A stretch of 64,000 nt of DNA from Myxococcus sp046520405 (GCA_046520405.1 JBKGHI010000004.1:27851-91850); one strand, 5' to 3'. Positions 8,542 through 17,779 are shown, counted from the stretch's first letter. The notes: a model not told the origin generated them from the letters alone. Translations and numbers: made by a program.

Positions 8542-9027
8542 TCAGGCCTCCGAGGTGGGCGGCCCGGCCCGCTGGCAGTCACGGCACAGGCCGTACAGCT
8601 CCATCTTGTGGGACGTCACCTTGAAGCCGTGCTTGCGGGCCACCGCGTCCTGGAGCGCCTCGATGCGCTCGTTCTCGAACTCGATGATGGTGCCGCAGCG
8701 GGTACACACGAGGTGGTCGTGGTGGTCACGCCCCGCGGCCGCCTCGTAGCGCGTCTGCCCGTCCCCGAAGTTGCGCGCGTGGGCCAGGCCACACTCGTTG
8801 AGCAGCTTCATGGTCCGGTACACGGTGGCGACGGATACCTTGGTATCCTGTTCGCGCACCTTGTTCCACAGCTCCTCCACCGACAGGTGACCGCCCACGG
8901 CGAAGAACGTGTCGATGATGAGGCTGCGCTGACGCGTGCTCTTCAGGCCGTGCTGGGCCATGTAGCGGGCAAGCACCTCATCCTTGTCCCGGTCGTCGTC
9001 GTGATGGTGGTGGTGGCTGTTGCTCAT
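8542..9027 (-). CDS. fur: Fur-family metal-dependent transcriptional repressor
   Basis: Fur-family winged-helix regulator. The DNA-binding domain (about residues 15-95) contains HGLKSTRQRSLIIDTFF and the recognition helix KVSVATVYRTMKLLNE. The dimerisation/metal domain has HHDHLVCTRCGTIIEFEN and a C-terminal CRDC, giving the two CxxC pairs of the structural zinc site. ATG 9027 follows AAGGA at good distance; frames starting further upstream add unrelated sequence. The N-terminus carries an acidic His run (five His, then DDD), possibly an extra metal-binding tail. I cannot separate Fur from Zur or PerR with certainty, but the residues and length fit Fur. Confidence 0.8.
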   Translation of the reverse strand: MSNSHHHHHDDDRDKDEVLARYMAQHGLKSTRQRSLIIDTFFAVGGHLSVEELWNKVREQDTKVSVATVYRTMKLLNECGLAHARNFGDGQTRYEAAAGRDHHDHLVCTRCGTIIEFENERIEALQDAVARKHGFKVTSHKMELYGLCRDCQRAGPPTSEA

Positions 9028-9419
9028 GTGAGATCCTTCAAAATCGCCGCGGGTCCGCGCCGCGTCTCCGGCGCCACTGGGTGGAGGCCCGCCGCTGCCC
9101 CGCCCTCCGCTCCTGTTGTAACCAATCCGACGAGCCGCCGCGACCCGGTCATTTCCCAACAACGCCGCCCCTCCGGCGAAGAAAACGTCACCGGCATGTG
9201 TTGGGCTCCGAACGCGGCGGGGCTGATACGCTCATCCCGTCCTCCCCGCAACGCCTGGCGTGCGGCCCCGGGGAGCGCCTCCCCTCCTGCCCGCTCGTCC
9301 TCGCGACTTGCACTCGCCGTAGGCTGTTTAGATTGGAATCGGACTGGCTCATTGACACCCGTCTGTTGGCGAAGATAGAGGCAACCGCCCTCGTAAACGA
9401 GCATTTTTCCGCGACATTC
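9028..9419. other. 392-bp divergent intergenic region (fur / conserved hypothetical)
   Basis: No convincing gene. It must hold the fur promoter on the minus side and that of the 9420 gene on the plus side. On the plus strand TTGCAC (9308-9313) and TAGATT (9329-9334) form a weak sigma-70-like pair with a short 15-bp spacer. The plus-strand frame stays open from 9081, so a longer N-terminus of the next gene (for example from TTG at about 9334) cannot be excluded. No clear Fur box was seen. Confidence 0.4.
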
Positions 9420-10616
9420 ATGAACAGTCCCTGGCAGAGAAGACGGCAGCCCGACGACGTCCCCACCCCCGTGGCGGTTGCCGTCTCGGACTTCTGCCGG
9501 CGCGCGAAGGCCCCTGCGCCGGCACCCGAGGTCCGCGAGGCGCTGGCCCTCCTGACCGAGGAGGATGACTTCCGCGTCCGCGCCCTGACGGATGCCGAAC
9601 CCGAAGCCTCCCCCCTGGGGCCCTTCGCGGTCATCGACATCCTCAACGGGACGCAGGCCTCCGTGGCCGCGCAGCGGCAGGCGTGCGGCTTCTACGACGT
9701 CGCCCGCGAGCTGGCCCACGTGCGCGATCAGAAGACGCCGCCGCCCGCCCCGGCTCCCGCGGAAGCCCCCCTCACCTTCGCCCCGCCGCCCGCCGCGGAC
9801 GCCGCTGGCAAGAAGCCCAAGGCGAAGGAGGACCTGGAGGCCACCGTCAAGGAGCGCATCGCCCCGCGCAAGCGCGCCCCGGCGGAGGACAATGTGGGTT
9901 CGCCCGCCGACTTCGCCGAGGAGCCCGCCTCCTCGCGCAGGGACCTGCCGCGCCCCCGCGGCCGCTTCACCCGGGTGGAGGCACCGCGCGCATCCTTCAT
10001 GGAGCTGACGCGCCTGTCCGGCAAGCCCACGGTGGAGTCCGCCCTGGAGTCCGCCGACCACCGCTTCGCGCTGCTGCGCGCCCTGTCCCAGCGCTTCAAT
10101 GGCGCCCGGGGAGAGCTGACGCTGGTGGATCTGGAGAACGTGCTCCGCGACCACGCGCTGATGGACGCGCTGGTGGAGAAGGAGCGCCGCCAGGTGGTGG
10201 ACGGCTACACCACCCATCGAGGCGCCACCGGCCGCGTGGCCTGGGCCCTGGGGCTCAGCCCGTCCGAGCTGCAGCGGCTGATCTCCGTGCTGTCACTGAC
10301 GGAGGAGGTGGAGGCCCTGCGTGAGCGCTTCCGCCGCGAGGCCCTGGCCGCGCCCCACCTGACGCACCGGCTGGACCTGCTCGGCCGCGAGAAGTACCTG
10401 GCCGACCTGGGCATCCAGAGGAAGTTCGCCGACACGCTCCGCAAGGAACTGGAGCGGCTCGTCGACGACGTCCTGGCCGACGCCCAAGACCTGCACGAGT
10501 TGGCGGATGCCGTCGCCCGCAAGCATGGCGCCCCCGCCGAGCTCGTCTTCCGCGCCTTCGAACGCTTGGGACTGGCGGAGGGCCTGCGCAAGCAGCTTCT
10601 GGCCAACTCCCGCTGA
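9420..10616 (+). CDS. conserved hypothetical protein, two-part with disordered linker
   Basis: Not recognised. The N-terminal about 110 residues form a compact region (DVPTPVAVAVSDFCRRAK ... FAVIDILNG). A low-complexity Pro/Ala/Lys/Arg linker follows at about 110-205. The rest is an all-helical C-terminal domain ending near FRAFERLGLAEGLRKQLL, with TGRVAWALGLSPSELQRLI that resembles a helix-turn-helix (an A..LG.S...L pattern). ATG 9420 was chosen although no good Shine-Dalgarno precedes it. It sits 29 bp before the FmdB-like gene and is probably co-transcribed with it. A regulatory, DNA-binding role is a guess from the helical repeat only. Confidence 0.65.
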   Translation: MNSPWQRRRQPDDVPTPVAVAVSDFCRRAKAPAPAPEVREALALLTEEDDFRVRALTDAEPEASPLGPFAVIDILNGTQASVAAQRQACGFYDVARELAHVRDQKTPPPAPAPAEAPLTFAPPPAADAAGKKPKAKEDLEATVKERIAPRKRAPAEDNVGSPADFAEEPASSRRDLPRPRGRFTRVEAPRASFMELTRLSGKPTVESALESADHRFALLRALSQRFNGARGELTLVDLENVLRDHALMDALVEKERRQVVDGYTTHRGATGRVAWALGLSPSELQRLISVLSLTEEVEALRERFRREALAAPHLTHRLDLLGREKYLADLGIQRKFADTLRKELERLVDDVLADAQDLHELADAVARKHGAPAELVFRAFERLGLAEGLRKQLLANSR

Positions 10617-10645
10617 AACAACACCCTGACGAGGCACTGAGAACC

Positions 10646-10975
10646 ATGCCCATCTACGAGTACAACTGCCAGAGCTGTGGAAAGATGATCGACGTGCTGC
10701 AGAAGATCTCCGACCCCGCCCCTGCCACGTGCAGCGCGTGCGGCGCCGAGGGCTCGATGCAGAAGGTCGTCAGCCGCTCCAGCTTCGTCCTCAAGGGCGG
10801 AGGCTGGTACTCCGACCTGTACAGCTCCACCAAGAAGGACGGCAGCAGCGGCTCGTCATCGAGCAGCAGCAGCAGTTCGTCCTCCTCGTCGAGCACGTCC
10901 TCGTCGGCCAGCAGCGCCGCCCCCAGCACGCCGGCGCCGGCGCCCGCCGCGGCGGCCTCGAGCGACAAGAAGTAG
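10646..10975 (+). CDS. FmdB-family zinc ribbon protein with poly-Ser tail
   Basis: Begins MPIYEYNCQSCGKMIDVLQK and contains a second knuckle CSACGAEG, the two CxxC pairs of the FmdB/CxxC_CXXC_SSSS regulatory zinc ribbon family. A short strand-rich SRSSFVLKGGGWYSDLY motif follows, which is typical of the family. The last about 45 residues are almost only Ser, Ala and Pro, including a run of about 18 Ser. The family is often linked to formamidase/amidase regulation, but most members are uncharacterised. The Ser tract (AGC/TCG/TCC repeats) is a likely site of length variation between strains. Confidence 0.85.
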   Translation: MPIYEYNCQSCGKMIDVLQKISDPAPATCSACGAEGSMQKVVSRSSFVLKGGGWYSDLYSSTKKDGSSGSSSSSSSSSSSSSSTSSSASSAAPSTPAPAPAAAASSDKK

Positions 10976-11043
10976 GCCCGCGCGGAGGGGCGGGGGCGCC
11001 GAAAATTCGCTCCGGGCATGGGAGCGGCGCACACTCACGCCCC

Positions 11044-11247
11044 GTGCCCTTCCCCCCCTCCAAGCGTCCTCCCCGTCACTGCGCGCTGTGTGGCCATCCG
11101 GAGCTGACGGACACCCGCGGGCTCGGCCGTTTTCTGCTCGTGGCGGACCCGCACGGCCGCGGCCCCATCTGCCCGCCCCAGCGCGGGTGCCGCGGTGGCA
11201 AGCGCGAGGCGATGGCACCATCGCCGCTGACGCAGCCGGCCCGGTGA
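11044..11247 (+). CDS. possible small Cys-containing protein
   Basis: Possible 67-aa protein starting at GTG 11044. It holds CALCGHPELTDTRGLGRF and then GPICPPQRGCRGGK, so a CxxC knuckle and a second Cys pair separated by about 27 residues could bind zinc. No ribosome site is obvious and the family is not recognised. The Cys spacing and an otherwise empty gap between two genes are the only support, so treat as tentative. Confidence 0.35.
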   Translation: MPFPPSKRPPRHCALCGHPELTDTRGLGRFLLVADPHGRGPICPPQRGCRGGKREAMAPSPLTQPAR

Positions 11248-11290
11248 GCTAATCAGGACACCTGCCGCGCCCTGTCCCCGCGGAGGTGCC

Positions 11291-12037
11291 ATGCCGCTCG
11301 CCTCGTTCCGAATCCTCTCCCTGTCCCTGCTGGCCGCCCTGGGCGCCGGCTGTGCGTCCCAGACGCGCATGCCGCCCGAGGCGCGCACGTCCCTCAACCA
11401 GTCCCTCACCGGCCCGGAGGCGGAGCAGTACCTCCGCGTCTCCAGCAACGTCACGCCGCTGTTCGGTGACGCCTCCAAGCGCCTGCTGACGCCCTACGCG
11501 CCCGAGGACGTCCGGCTGCTCGACGACACGAAGGGCAACCCCATCAACCCCGGCGCCGTGGAGCGCATCCTCCCCGCGGGGACGAAGCTGCGCATCACCC
11601 GCGTGGAGTTCCCCACCTCGTGGGTCATCACCGAGCGCGTCCTCTACAGCCCGCGCGCCTGGCCCTGGGTGTACCTCCAGGAGGCCGGCGCGCCGGAGTC
11701 GGCCCCGCCGCTCATCCTGGTCCTGCCGCCCAACCTGGACCGTCCGGAGGACTTCCGCACCGAGCTGGAGAAGTACCTGTCCGCGCGGGACCTGAAGCCC
11801 ACCCTGGACGCGCTTCCGCCCGCCGCGCAGGAGGCCGTCCGAGAGAAGAAGCTGGTGGTGAACATGTCCGCGGACGCGGTGCGCATGGCCTGGGGTCCGC
11901 CGGAGACGGTGCGGCGCTCCCTGGAAGGCAGCTCGAAGCACGAGGAGTGGACGTACCCCGGTGGCCGCCGCCGCGCCTTCCTCACCGACGGACGCCTCGC
12001 GCGCGCCGAGGAAGGCGGCGCGCAGGTCATCCCCTGA
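11291..12037 (+). CDS. conserved lipoprotein
   Basis: Exported lipoprotein of 248 aa. The signal peptide (MPLASFRILSLSLLAALGAGC) ends in lipobox GAGC. The mature protein has no family I can name. Residues about 195-235 (MSADAVRMAWGPPETVRR ... EEWTYPGGRRRAFLTDGRL) resemble the short SmpA/OmlA (BamE-like) motif in which a WG.P.....S...W.Y follows a helix, suggesting an envelope or outer-membrane role. GGAGGTG at 11281-11287 supports the ATG at 11291. It converges with the PHP gene, 9 bp between stops. Confidence 0.75.
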   Translation: MPLASFRILSLSLLAALGAGCASQTRMPPEARTSLNQSLTGPEAEQYLRVSSNVTPLFGDASKRLLTPYAPEDVRLLDDTKGNPINPGAVERILPAGTKLRITRVEFPTSWVITERVLYSPRAWPWVYLQEAGAPESAPPLILVLPPNLDRPEDFRTELEKYLSARDLKPTLDALPPAAQEAVREKKLVVNMSADAVRMAWGPPETVRRSLEGSSKHEEWTYPGGRRRAFLTDGRLARAEEGGAQVIP

Positions 12038-12046
12038 GCCGGACGG

Positions 12047-12775
12047 CTAGCGACGGCGGCGCTTGCCGCCACCACCGCCGCGGCCGCCTCCCGACTTGCG
12101 GGACGCCTGGGCCTCGCCCGGGCGGGTGAGCCGGGGAAGGTCTCCGGCCATCACCGGCCAGAAGTCCCCCTTCAGCAGCTCGGCCACCAGCTCCGCCTGC
12201 GTCTGGACGGGCCGCTTGAAGAGCGTGGCGCCCCGTCCCACCTCATCCAGGGAACCGCGGGCGTCGCTGCCACCCACGCAGGGCAGCTTCAGCGCGGCCG
12301 CGGCCTCCACGGCCAGGTCATTGGACGTCTGCTTCACCCGCGCGTTGTAGCCCTCCACGGCGCTCAGCACGGTGAGGGAGCGGATGAAGTCCATGGCCGG
12401 GTGCTGCGAATCCCTGTCGTAGGGCCGCGCGGCGACGATGGCGGCGCCCAGGGCCTTCACCTTGGGAAGACACTCGGCGGCGCTCCACGGCTTCTCGCGG
12501 TTGCTGCCCCACATCTGCACCGGCTCCGGGGCCAGCTCCGGCTTCGGGAAGAAGCACAGGTACTGCCCACGGTCCGTCACCAGCTCCAGCCCGACGAAGA
12601 CCTTCAGCTTGGACTTCGCGCCAATCTCGAAGAGCTCGTCGCAGCCGTCCTGCGTGTTCGTCTCGGTGAAGGCCACCCCGTCCAGGCCGAACAAGGCGGC
12701 CCGCTCCAGCACGGCGCGAGGGTCCAGCTCGCAACCCTTGGACAGGTGGGAATGGGCGTGCAGGTCGATGAGCAT
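12047..12775 (-). CDS. PHP-domain metal-dependent phosphoesterase-like protein
   Basis: PHP (polymerase and histidinol phosphatase) fold. Metal-binding motif I is MLIDLHAHSHLSKG (HxH), motif II includes GVAFTETN and motif III is VGLELVTDRG. The C-terminal VGGSDARGS (SDxR in place of SDAH) completes the site. PHP proteins of this size hydrolyse phosphoesters such as phosphorylated metabolites or short nucleotides; the substrate is unknown. The C-terminus is a 25-residue Gly/Arg-rich basic tail, unusual for the family and possibly nucleic-acid binding. Apparently monocistronic. Confidence 0.8.
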   Translation of the reverse strand: MLIDLHAHSHLSKGCELDPRAVLERAALFGLDGVAFTETNTQDGCDELFEIGAKSKLKVFVGLELVTDRGQYLCFFPKPELAPEPVQMWGSNREKPWSAAECLPKVKALGAAIVAARPYDRDSQHPAMDFIRSLTVLSAVEGYNARVKQTSNDLAVEAAAALKLPCVGGSDARGSLDEVGRGATLFKRPVQTQAELVAELLKGDFWPVMAGDLPRLTRPGEAQASRKSGGGRGGGGGKRRRR

Positions 12776-12837
12776 GAGCGCTGCTCCCTAACAGGCCCCC
12801 CCGAGCCCTGTCGAGCCTGCAACGCCCTGCCTGTGAC

Positions 12838-13113
12838 TCAGGCGAACGCGTAGGACTGGAAGGCGCCCTGGGCGGCCTGGGTGTTCTTCTCCTCGTAGGT
12901 GCGGATGAGGTAGCCCATCAGCATCAGCGAGGACGTGTTCTCCAGCACCCGCGACGGGTCCTTGGAGATGAGATTCGCACTGTAATTGAGGAAGAACTGG
13001 GCCAGCTCCTCACCCGCCTCCTTGACGATGAGCGCATTCAGCGCGGAGGGCTCCATCGTCCGGATGGTGTTGATGAAGTCTACGGCCAGGTCCTTCTTGG
13101 TCTTCATGTCCAC
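12838..13113 (-). CDS. conserved small protein, function unknown
   Basis: 91-aa soluble, mostly helical protein starting MDMKTKKDLAVDFINTIRT. No catalytic motif, signal or membrane segment is seen. Codon usage is like its neighbours and it fills the strand cleanly, so it is probably real. It is transcribed away from the next small gene. The family is not recognised. Confidence 0.65.
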   Translation of the reverse strand: MDMKTKKDLAVDFINTIRTMEPSALNALIVKEAGEELAQFFLNYSANLISKDPSRVLENTSSLMLMGYLIRTYEEKNTQAAQGAFQSYAFA

Positions 13114-13269
13114 GGGCCTTCCCCCTTCCCCACTCCGCCGCCACTCGCGGCCCCCTGCCGCGAGCGCCCCACGCCATCAGGTGCGACCCGAGCAACATAG
13201 GCATGCGCCGGAGGCTGCAAACCCCCGGGCGGGGTCGATCAACATCAACGCCTCAGGGAAGCCGGGTTT

Positions 13270-13299
13270 TTGACACCCCGGAATGGCGCGTGCGATAAC
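13270..13299 (+). promoter_or_regulatory. sigma-70-like promoter
   Basis: TTGACA (13270-13275) is a perfect -35 hexamer; GATAAC (13294-13299), four of six matches to TATAAT, lies 18 bp downstream. Transcription would start near 13306, about 37 nt before the ATG of the 69-aa gene. Perfect -35 boxes are rare in this GC-rich sequence, which adds weight. Confidence 0.45.
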
Positions 13300-13342
13300 C
13301 TCCTATTGTCCTGAATCAGCACCGCACAAGGAGTGGCAGGCG

Positions 13343-13552
13343 ATGTTCACGGGCGTGAAGGTCTTCTCCGCCACCAAGGCGAAGGAGCGCGAGGAGCTGG
13401 GTGAGAACGTCACCCGGTGGCTGAAGAGCAACTCCGACCTGGAGATTGTGGACCGGGTCGTGTGTCAGTCGTCCGACAACGAATTCCACTGCTACACCCT
13501 CGTGCTTTTCTACAAGCACGGCAGGAGTGAGCAGGCAGCCCCGCAGTCCTGA
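13343..13552 (+). CDS. conserved small protein, function unknown
   Basis: 69-aa protein starting MFTGVKVFSATKAKEREELG. AAGGAG at 13327-13332 stands at the right distance before ATG 13343, so earlier in-frame starts are not needed. The sequence has a mixed alpha/beta pattern (RVVCQSSDNEFHCYTLVLFY), as in small conserved bacterial proteins. No signal peptide or metal motif. Preceded by a good promoter and not obviously in an operon. Confidence 0.7.
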   Translation: MFTGVKVFSATKAKEREELGENVTRWLKSNSDLEIVDRVVCQSSDNEFHCYTLVLFYKHGRSEQAAPQS

Positions 13553-13612
13553 GCGGGATGGACCGGCGGAAGGGGACGGCCCACCCCTCCACCGGCGCAT
13601 CCCATCTTCCCG

Positions 13613-15766
13613 CTACTGCTGCTGGGGCACGAAGACCGCGACGCCGCGCGGCGGGACGACCAGGACCGTCTCCGTGCCGGCGAGCTGCAGCGTTTGCCCG
13701 GTGAAGATGTCCGCGTAGGTGTCCGTGCTCGCGGCCAGGCTCCCCATCAGCTCCACCACCAGCGAGCGCTCCACCGCGCCGCGGTTGATGGCCACCACCG
13801 CACCCCGCCCGTCCGGCAGATCGCGCTGGAACACGTAGAGGTCGTTCTCCACGCGCAGGGTCCGCCGGGCGCCCGTCTGCAGCGCCTCGTGCGCGATGCG
13901 CGCCTGGCCCAGCTTCTGGACGAAGTCGAGCAGCTCCCGCTCCAGCGCTGTCAGCGTGCTACCGAAGCGCATGAAGCGGCGGTTGTCCGGATCTCCCGCG
14001 CCCGGCAGGCCGACCTCGTCGCCGTAGTACACCAGGGGCACGCCCGGCTGGGTCAGCACGAAGGTGAAGCCGTACTTCATCTTCTCGAAGGCCGTCGCGT
14101 CCGTCACCACCGTGGACGGCCGGTTGGGGCCGAAGGGGTCGCTTCCGTCGCCCTGGAGCTGGCCGGCGGCCTGGGAGATGAAGCGCGCCACGTCGTGATT
14201 GCCCAGGAACGGTGAGTTGAGCGTCCCTGGCGCATAGAAGACCTCGTTGGCGCGCACGGCGTCGTCCACGCGCTGCAGGCCCTGGCCGTCCGCGAAGGCC
14301 TCGCGCAGCGGCCAGTACAGCGGGAAGTCGAACTGGCCATCCAGCTCACGCGGGCTGATGTAGCGGGCAATCTGGGACCGGCCGTCCGCGCCGACGAACG
14401 TCTCGCCCACCAGGTAGAACTCGGTGCCCGTCCTCGCGGTGATTTCCTTCAGCTTCCCGCGGATGGTGCGCCCGGCCACCTGCTCCATGTGCTTCACCGC
14501 GTCCAGGCGGAAGCCGTCGAAGTCGGCCTGCTCCAGCCACCACAGCGTGTCCGCGGCGAACTGGTCCACGAAGTCCGTTGAACGCCAGTTGAAGTCCGGC
14601 AGGTAGTCCGTGAACTTGCAGATGAGGCGCTGGGCCTCCCAGTCACAGTCCTGCGTGCCGCACACGCAGCTCGCGGCGGTGTTGAACCAGCCCTCCTGCC
14701 CGTACGTCGTCCAGTAGGGGTGCTCCTGGTGGACGTGGTTGAGCACCAGGTCGGCGATGACGCGGATGCCCCGCTTGTGCGCGGCGGTGGTGAGGGCGCG
14801 CAGCTCCTCCAGCGAACCGAAGCGGTGCTGCGTCTCGCGCGGCTTCGACGGCCAGTAGCCGTGGTAGCCCGTGTAGTACTTGCCGCCGGTGCCGATGAAG
14901 CGCCCTTCCGGGTTCTGATCCACCGGCGAAATCCAGAGCGTGCGCACGCCCAGCGCGTCGAAGTAGCCCTCCTCCAGCTTCTGCGTGATGCCCGCGAAGT
15001 CACCGCCCAGGTAGTTGGCGATGGGGTCCACGTCCGCCACCGGGCCGTCGTTCTCCGGCTTCGCGTTGTGGAAGCGGTCGGTGAACGCGAAGTACATCAG
15101 CCCCGACTCCCAGCGGAAGCGCTCCGGCTCCACCCAGAACGGCAGGTAGAGCGACTCGGCCTCGCGCCCCTGGCTGTCCCGGGCCACCACCTTCACGTGG
15201 TGCTTGCCCTGCTCCAGGCCCTGCACATTCAGGCGGAAGCGGCCGGTGGCGGCGTCATAGGCGTCCGGCCGGGGCGCGCCGTCCAGCGTCAGCACCATGC
15301 CCTCCCCCGCAGGCCCCGCCCGGTCGGTGCCGTCCAGATAGGAGACGTCCACCTCCAGCGAGCCCTCGGGCGTCGACACGAAGCGGTTCAGCTCCAGCAC
15401 CGGCTGACGGCAGTCCGGAACGGTGAGGCGCGAATACTCCTCCGCGCGAACCCAACGCGAGTACGGGTTCTCCGGGTCGAGCTGCTCCTTCTCGCCCACG
15501 ACGAAGCGGTAGCCGTAGTCACGCGGCTCCAGGCCGTCCAGGCGCAGCGTGTAGACGCCGTCACCGCGGTCCGTCATGGCCTGGGGCGTGGACGCGAAGT
15601 TGTTCCATTCCCCCGAGACCTGCACGGCGTCCGAAACGGACTGCTGCGGTGCGTAGGTCAACGTCACGTCGCAGGTCCGAACAGGGATGGAGTCAGAGTC
15701 ACCACAGGCGGCGGCCGTCAGCAGCGCTGGGATCGTCAGGAGTCGAGGGATGCGGAAGTGCGTCAT
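13613..15766 (-). CDS. secreted GH13 alpha-amylase family lipoprotein
   Basis: Glycoside hydrolase family 13 enzyme acting on alpha-1,4-glucans outside the cytoplasm. The signal peptide ends in lipobox TAAAC. An N-terminal immunoglobulin-like/CBM48-type domain (GEWNNFASTPQAM ... DYGYRFVVG) spans about residues 30-120 and a second beta region about 120-215. The TIM barrel follows, with region I VIADLVLNHV, region II GFRLDAVKHM (nucleophile Asp), region III FYLVGETFVG (acid Glu) and region IV FLGNHDVARF (third Asp). CVCGTQDCDWEAQRLIC may supply disulfides. Complete at 717 aa, with a C-terminal beta domain. It may feed maltodextrin to the cell, loosely linked to the GlgE operon 11 kb away. Confidence 0.9.
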   Translation of the reverse strand: MTHFRIPRLLTIPALLTAAACGDSDSIPVRTCDVTLTYAPQQSVSDAVQVSGEWNNFASTPQAMTDRGDGVYTLRLDGLEPRDYGYRFVVGEKEQLDPENPYSRWVRAEEYSRLTVPDCRQPVLELNRFVSTPEGSLEVDVSYLDGTDRAGPAGEGMVLTLDGAPRPDAYDAATGRFRLNVQGLEQGKHHVKVVARDSQGREAESLYLPFWVEPERFRWESGLMYFAFTDRFHNAKPENDGPVADVDPIANYLGGDFAGITQKLEEGYFDALGVRTLWISPVDQNPEGRFIGTGGKYYTGYHGYWPSKPRETQHRFGSLEELRALTTAAHKRGIRVIADLVLNHVHQEHPYWTTYGQEGWFNTAASCVCGTQDCDWEAQRLICKFTDYLPDFNWRSTDFVDQFAADTLWWLEQADFDGFRLDAVKHMEQVAGRTIRGKLKEITARTGTEFYLVGETFVGADGRSQIARYISPRELDGQFDFPLYWPLREAFADGQGLQRVDDAVRANEVFYAPGTLNSPFLGNHDVARFISQAAGQLQGDGSDPFGPNRPSTVVTDATAFEKMKYGFTFVLTQPGVPLVYYGDEVGLPGAGDPDNRRFMRFGSTLTALERELLDFVQKLGQARIAHEALQTGARRTLRVENDLYVFQRDLPDGRGAVVAINRGAVERSLVVELMGSLAASTDTYADIFTGQTLQLAGTETVLVVPPRGVAVFVPQQQ

Positions 15767-15853
15767 GCGTGCCTCCTTCTACGGGAGGCCCGCTTGCTTT
15801 TCCAAGCCCCCGGAGCGGAACGGGATGACTCGATGCGTCGATTTCCGAACGAC

Positions 15854-17735
15854 CTATCGCGTTTCGTACTCCTGCAGGATGCGCAGGACGGTGCTCGCCA
15901 GGGGGTGGTCCGAAGGCGCCAGCTCCAGGAAGCGGTGGTAGTTCCTGGCCCCCTCGTCCACCCGGCCCAGCTTGACCTCCACCGCGCCCATCAGCAGGTA
16001 GCACTCGGCGTTGCCCGGCTCGAGCCGGACGCACTCCCGGGCGGAGCTCCGCGCGGCGGAGTAGTTCCCCTCGCGCTGGTAGGCGCGCCCGGCGGAGAGC
16101 ACCCGCTGCGCCGGTCCGGACGACGCCGGCAGCATCGACTGGGCCTGCGCGAGCCCCGCCTCCCCCAGCAGCGTCGCCTGGGCCTGCCGCGTCTGTCCAC
16201 GAGCGCCCGTGCCGCTCGCCGGAGCGGCCTTGGCGCCCCTCGCGCCAGGTGACGAACGCGCAACGAGGGGACGCCCAGAGGCAGCCTGCGCCACCTCCTC
16301 ATCCGAAGTGTCGGCGTTTCCCGACACCGCTTCGTCATCCCCACCCGGGCCCTCGCGGCTGAGGGCTCCTGCTGGGACTTCGGTGACGCGGCGACTTGCG
16401 CGGCGGGTGGCTTCGGAGGCGGGGCCAGGCGCACCGCCAGGGGCGGCCCGGGTTCGCGAGGCTCCTCATTGGCGGCGGCCAGCAGATCCGAGCCCACCCA
16501 CGTCACCGCAATCACCAGGAGCACCGCGGCCATCACCAGCCCGACGCCGGCCACCCACTGCGAGGAGCGGCTGCCCTCGGCGAACAGCCCAGCCGGGTCA
16601 CGCGTGGCGCGGGAGCGGCGTCCTCCACCACCGCTTCCTCCTCTACGTCCACCGGTCCGCTCGGCTCGGTCCGGTAGTCCGGCTCCAGGGCCGGCACGCC
16701 ATGCTGCGTGGGGGCTGGCAGCTCGGGCGCCTCGCGCCAGATGGACACCTCTTCGGCGAAGGACGGCGGCACCCGGGCGTCCATCCCGAGCGCCTCCAGG
16801 TCCGGCCGGTACAGCTCCCGCAGCAGGTACGCCACGGACATGGGCGAGAACCGCGGGGTGGACGAGTACAGGAACCCGGCCAGGGCATCCCCCAGCGCGT
16901 GCGCGGACTCGAAGCGCAACTCCTTCTTCAGCGCGAGCGCCTTCTGGAGGATGGCATCCAGCGCCACCGGGATGTCCGGCCGCACCTGCCGCGCCGAGGG
17001 CAGCGGCTGGCCGTTGTTCAGCCGTTGCAGCACCGTGTGGACCTGCCCCTCCAAGGGCAGCCGGCCGCAGATCATCTGGAACAGCACCACGCCGGTGGCC
17101 CAGACATCCGTGCGGGCATCCACCGCTTCCCCGCGCGCCTGCTCGGGAGAGAAGAACAGGTACTTCCCCTTCACGATGCCGGGCTCGGTGTTGAAGCTGC
17201 GCAGCGAGCGCGCCTTGGCGATGCCGAAGTCGACGATCTTGACCTGTCCCTCGTAGCTGATGAGGACGTTGTCGGGGGAGATGTCGCGGTGGACGATGCC
17301 CAACGGCTCGCCCCGCTCGTCACCGCGGGTGTGGGCGTAATGCAGGCCTCGGCACATCTCCATGGCGATGAAGACGGCGATGGGGACCGGCAGACAGTGG
17401 AAGCCGGAGCGCAGCGCCCGCTTCAGGACGCGGTGGAGCGGCTGGCCCTCCACCAGCTCCATGGCCAGGAAGTACTGCCCGTCCACCTTTCCGAAGTCGA
17501 AGACCTGGGCAATGGCGCCATGCGACAGCGAGGCGGAGATGCGCGCCTCGCTGATGAACATCGACACGAAGGCCTCGTCGTTGGCGTACTCCGGGAGCAC
17601 CTTCTTGATGAGCACGGGCTTGGTGACGCCCGCCGCGCCTCTCAGCCGCGCACGCCACGTCTCCGCCATGCCACCATGGCCTACCCGCTCCTGGAGTTCA
17701 TACCGGCCGAATCGTTCTCGTGGCGCGCTTGCCAT
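15854..17735 (-). pseudogene. Ser/Thr protein kinase with TM helix and TPR-like tail, two frameshifts
   Basis: Eukaryotic-like kinase of the myxobacterial type. The kinase domain from ATG 17735 is intact: P-loop VGHGGMAETW, VLIKK (ATP Lys), HRDISPDNVL (catalytic Asp), VDFGIAKA and SPEQ. It is followed by an Ala/Pro region. The frame then breaks near 16595-16625 into one encoding the transmembrane helix (WVAGVGLVMAAVLLVIAVTW), and again near 16345-16375 into one encoding two TPR-like helices (AGRAYQREGNYSAARSSA ... CYLLMGAVEVKLGRVDEGARNY). Each break is repaired by adding one base, so this is one gene of about 625 codons. Short G/C runs at both sites suggest sequencing error. Confidence 0.8.
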
Positions 17736-17779
17736 TCGCGGGTGACACCCCCTCTCAAAGTTTACCGTATAACCCGGGA

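Noticed and set aside
15991..16554. Separate membrane-protein gene between kinase and TPR-like frame
   Set aside because: Contains only the TM part of the kinase before running out of phase; the three frames join as one gene.
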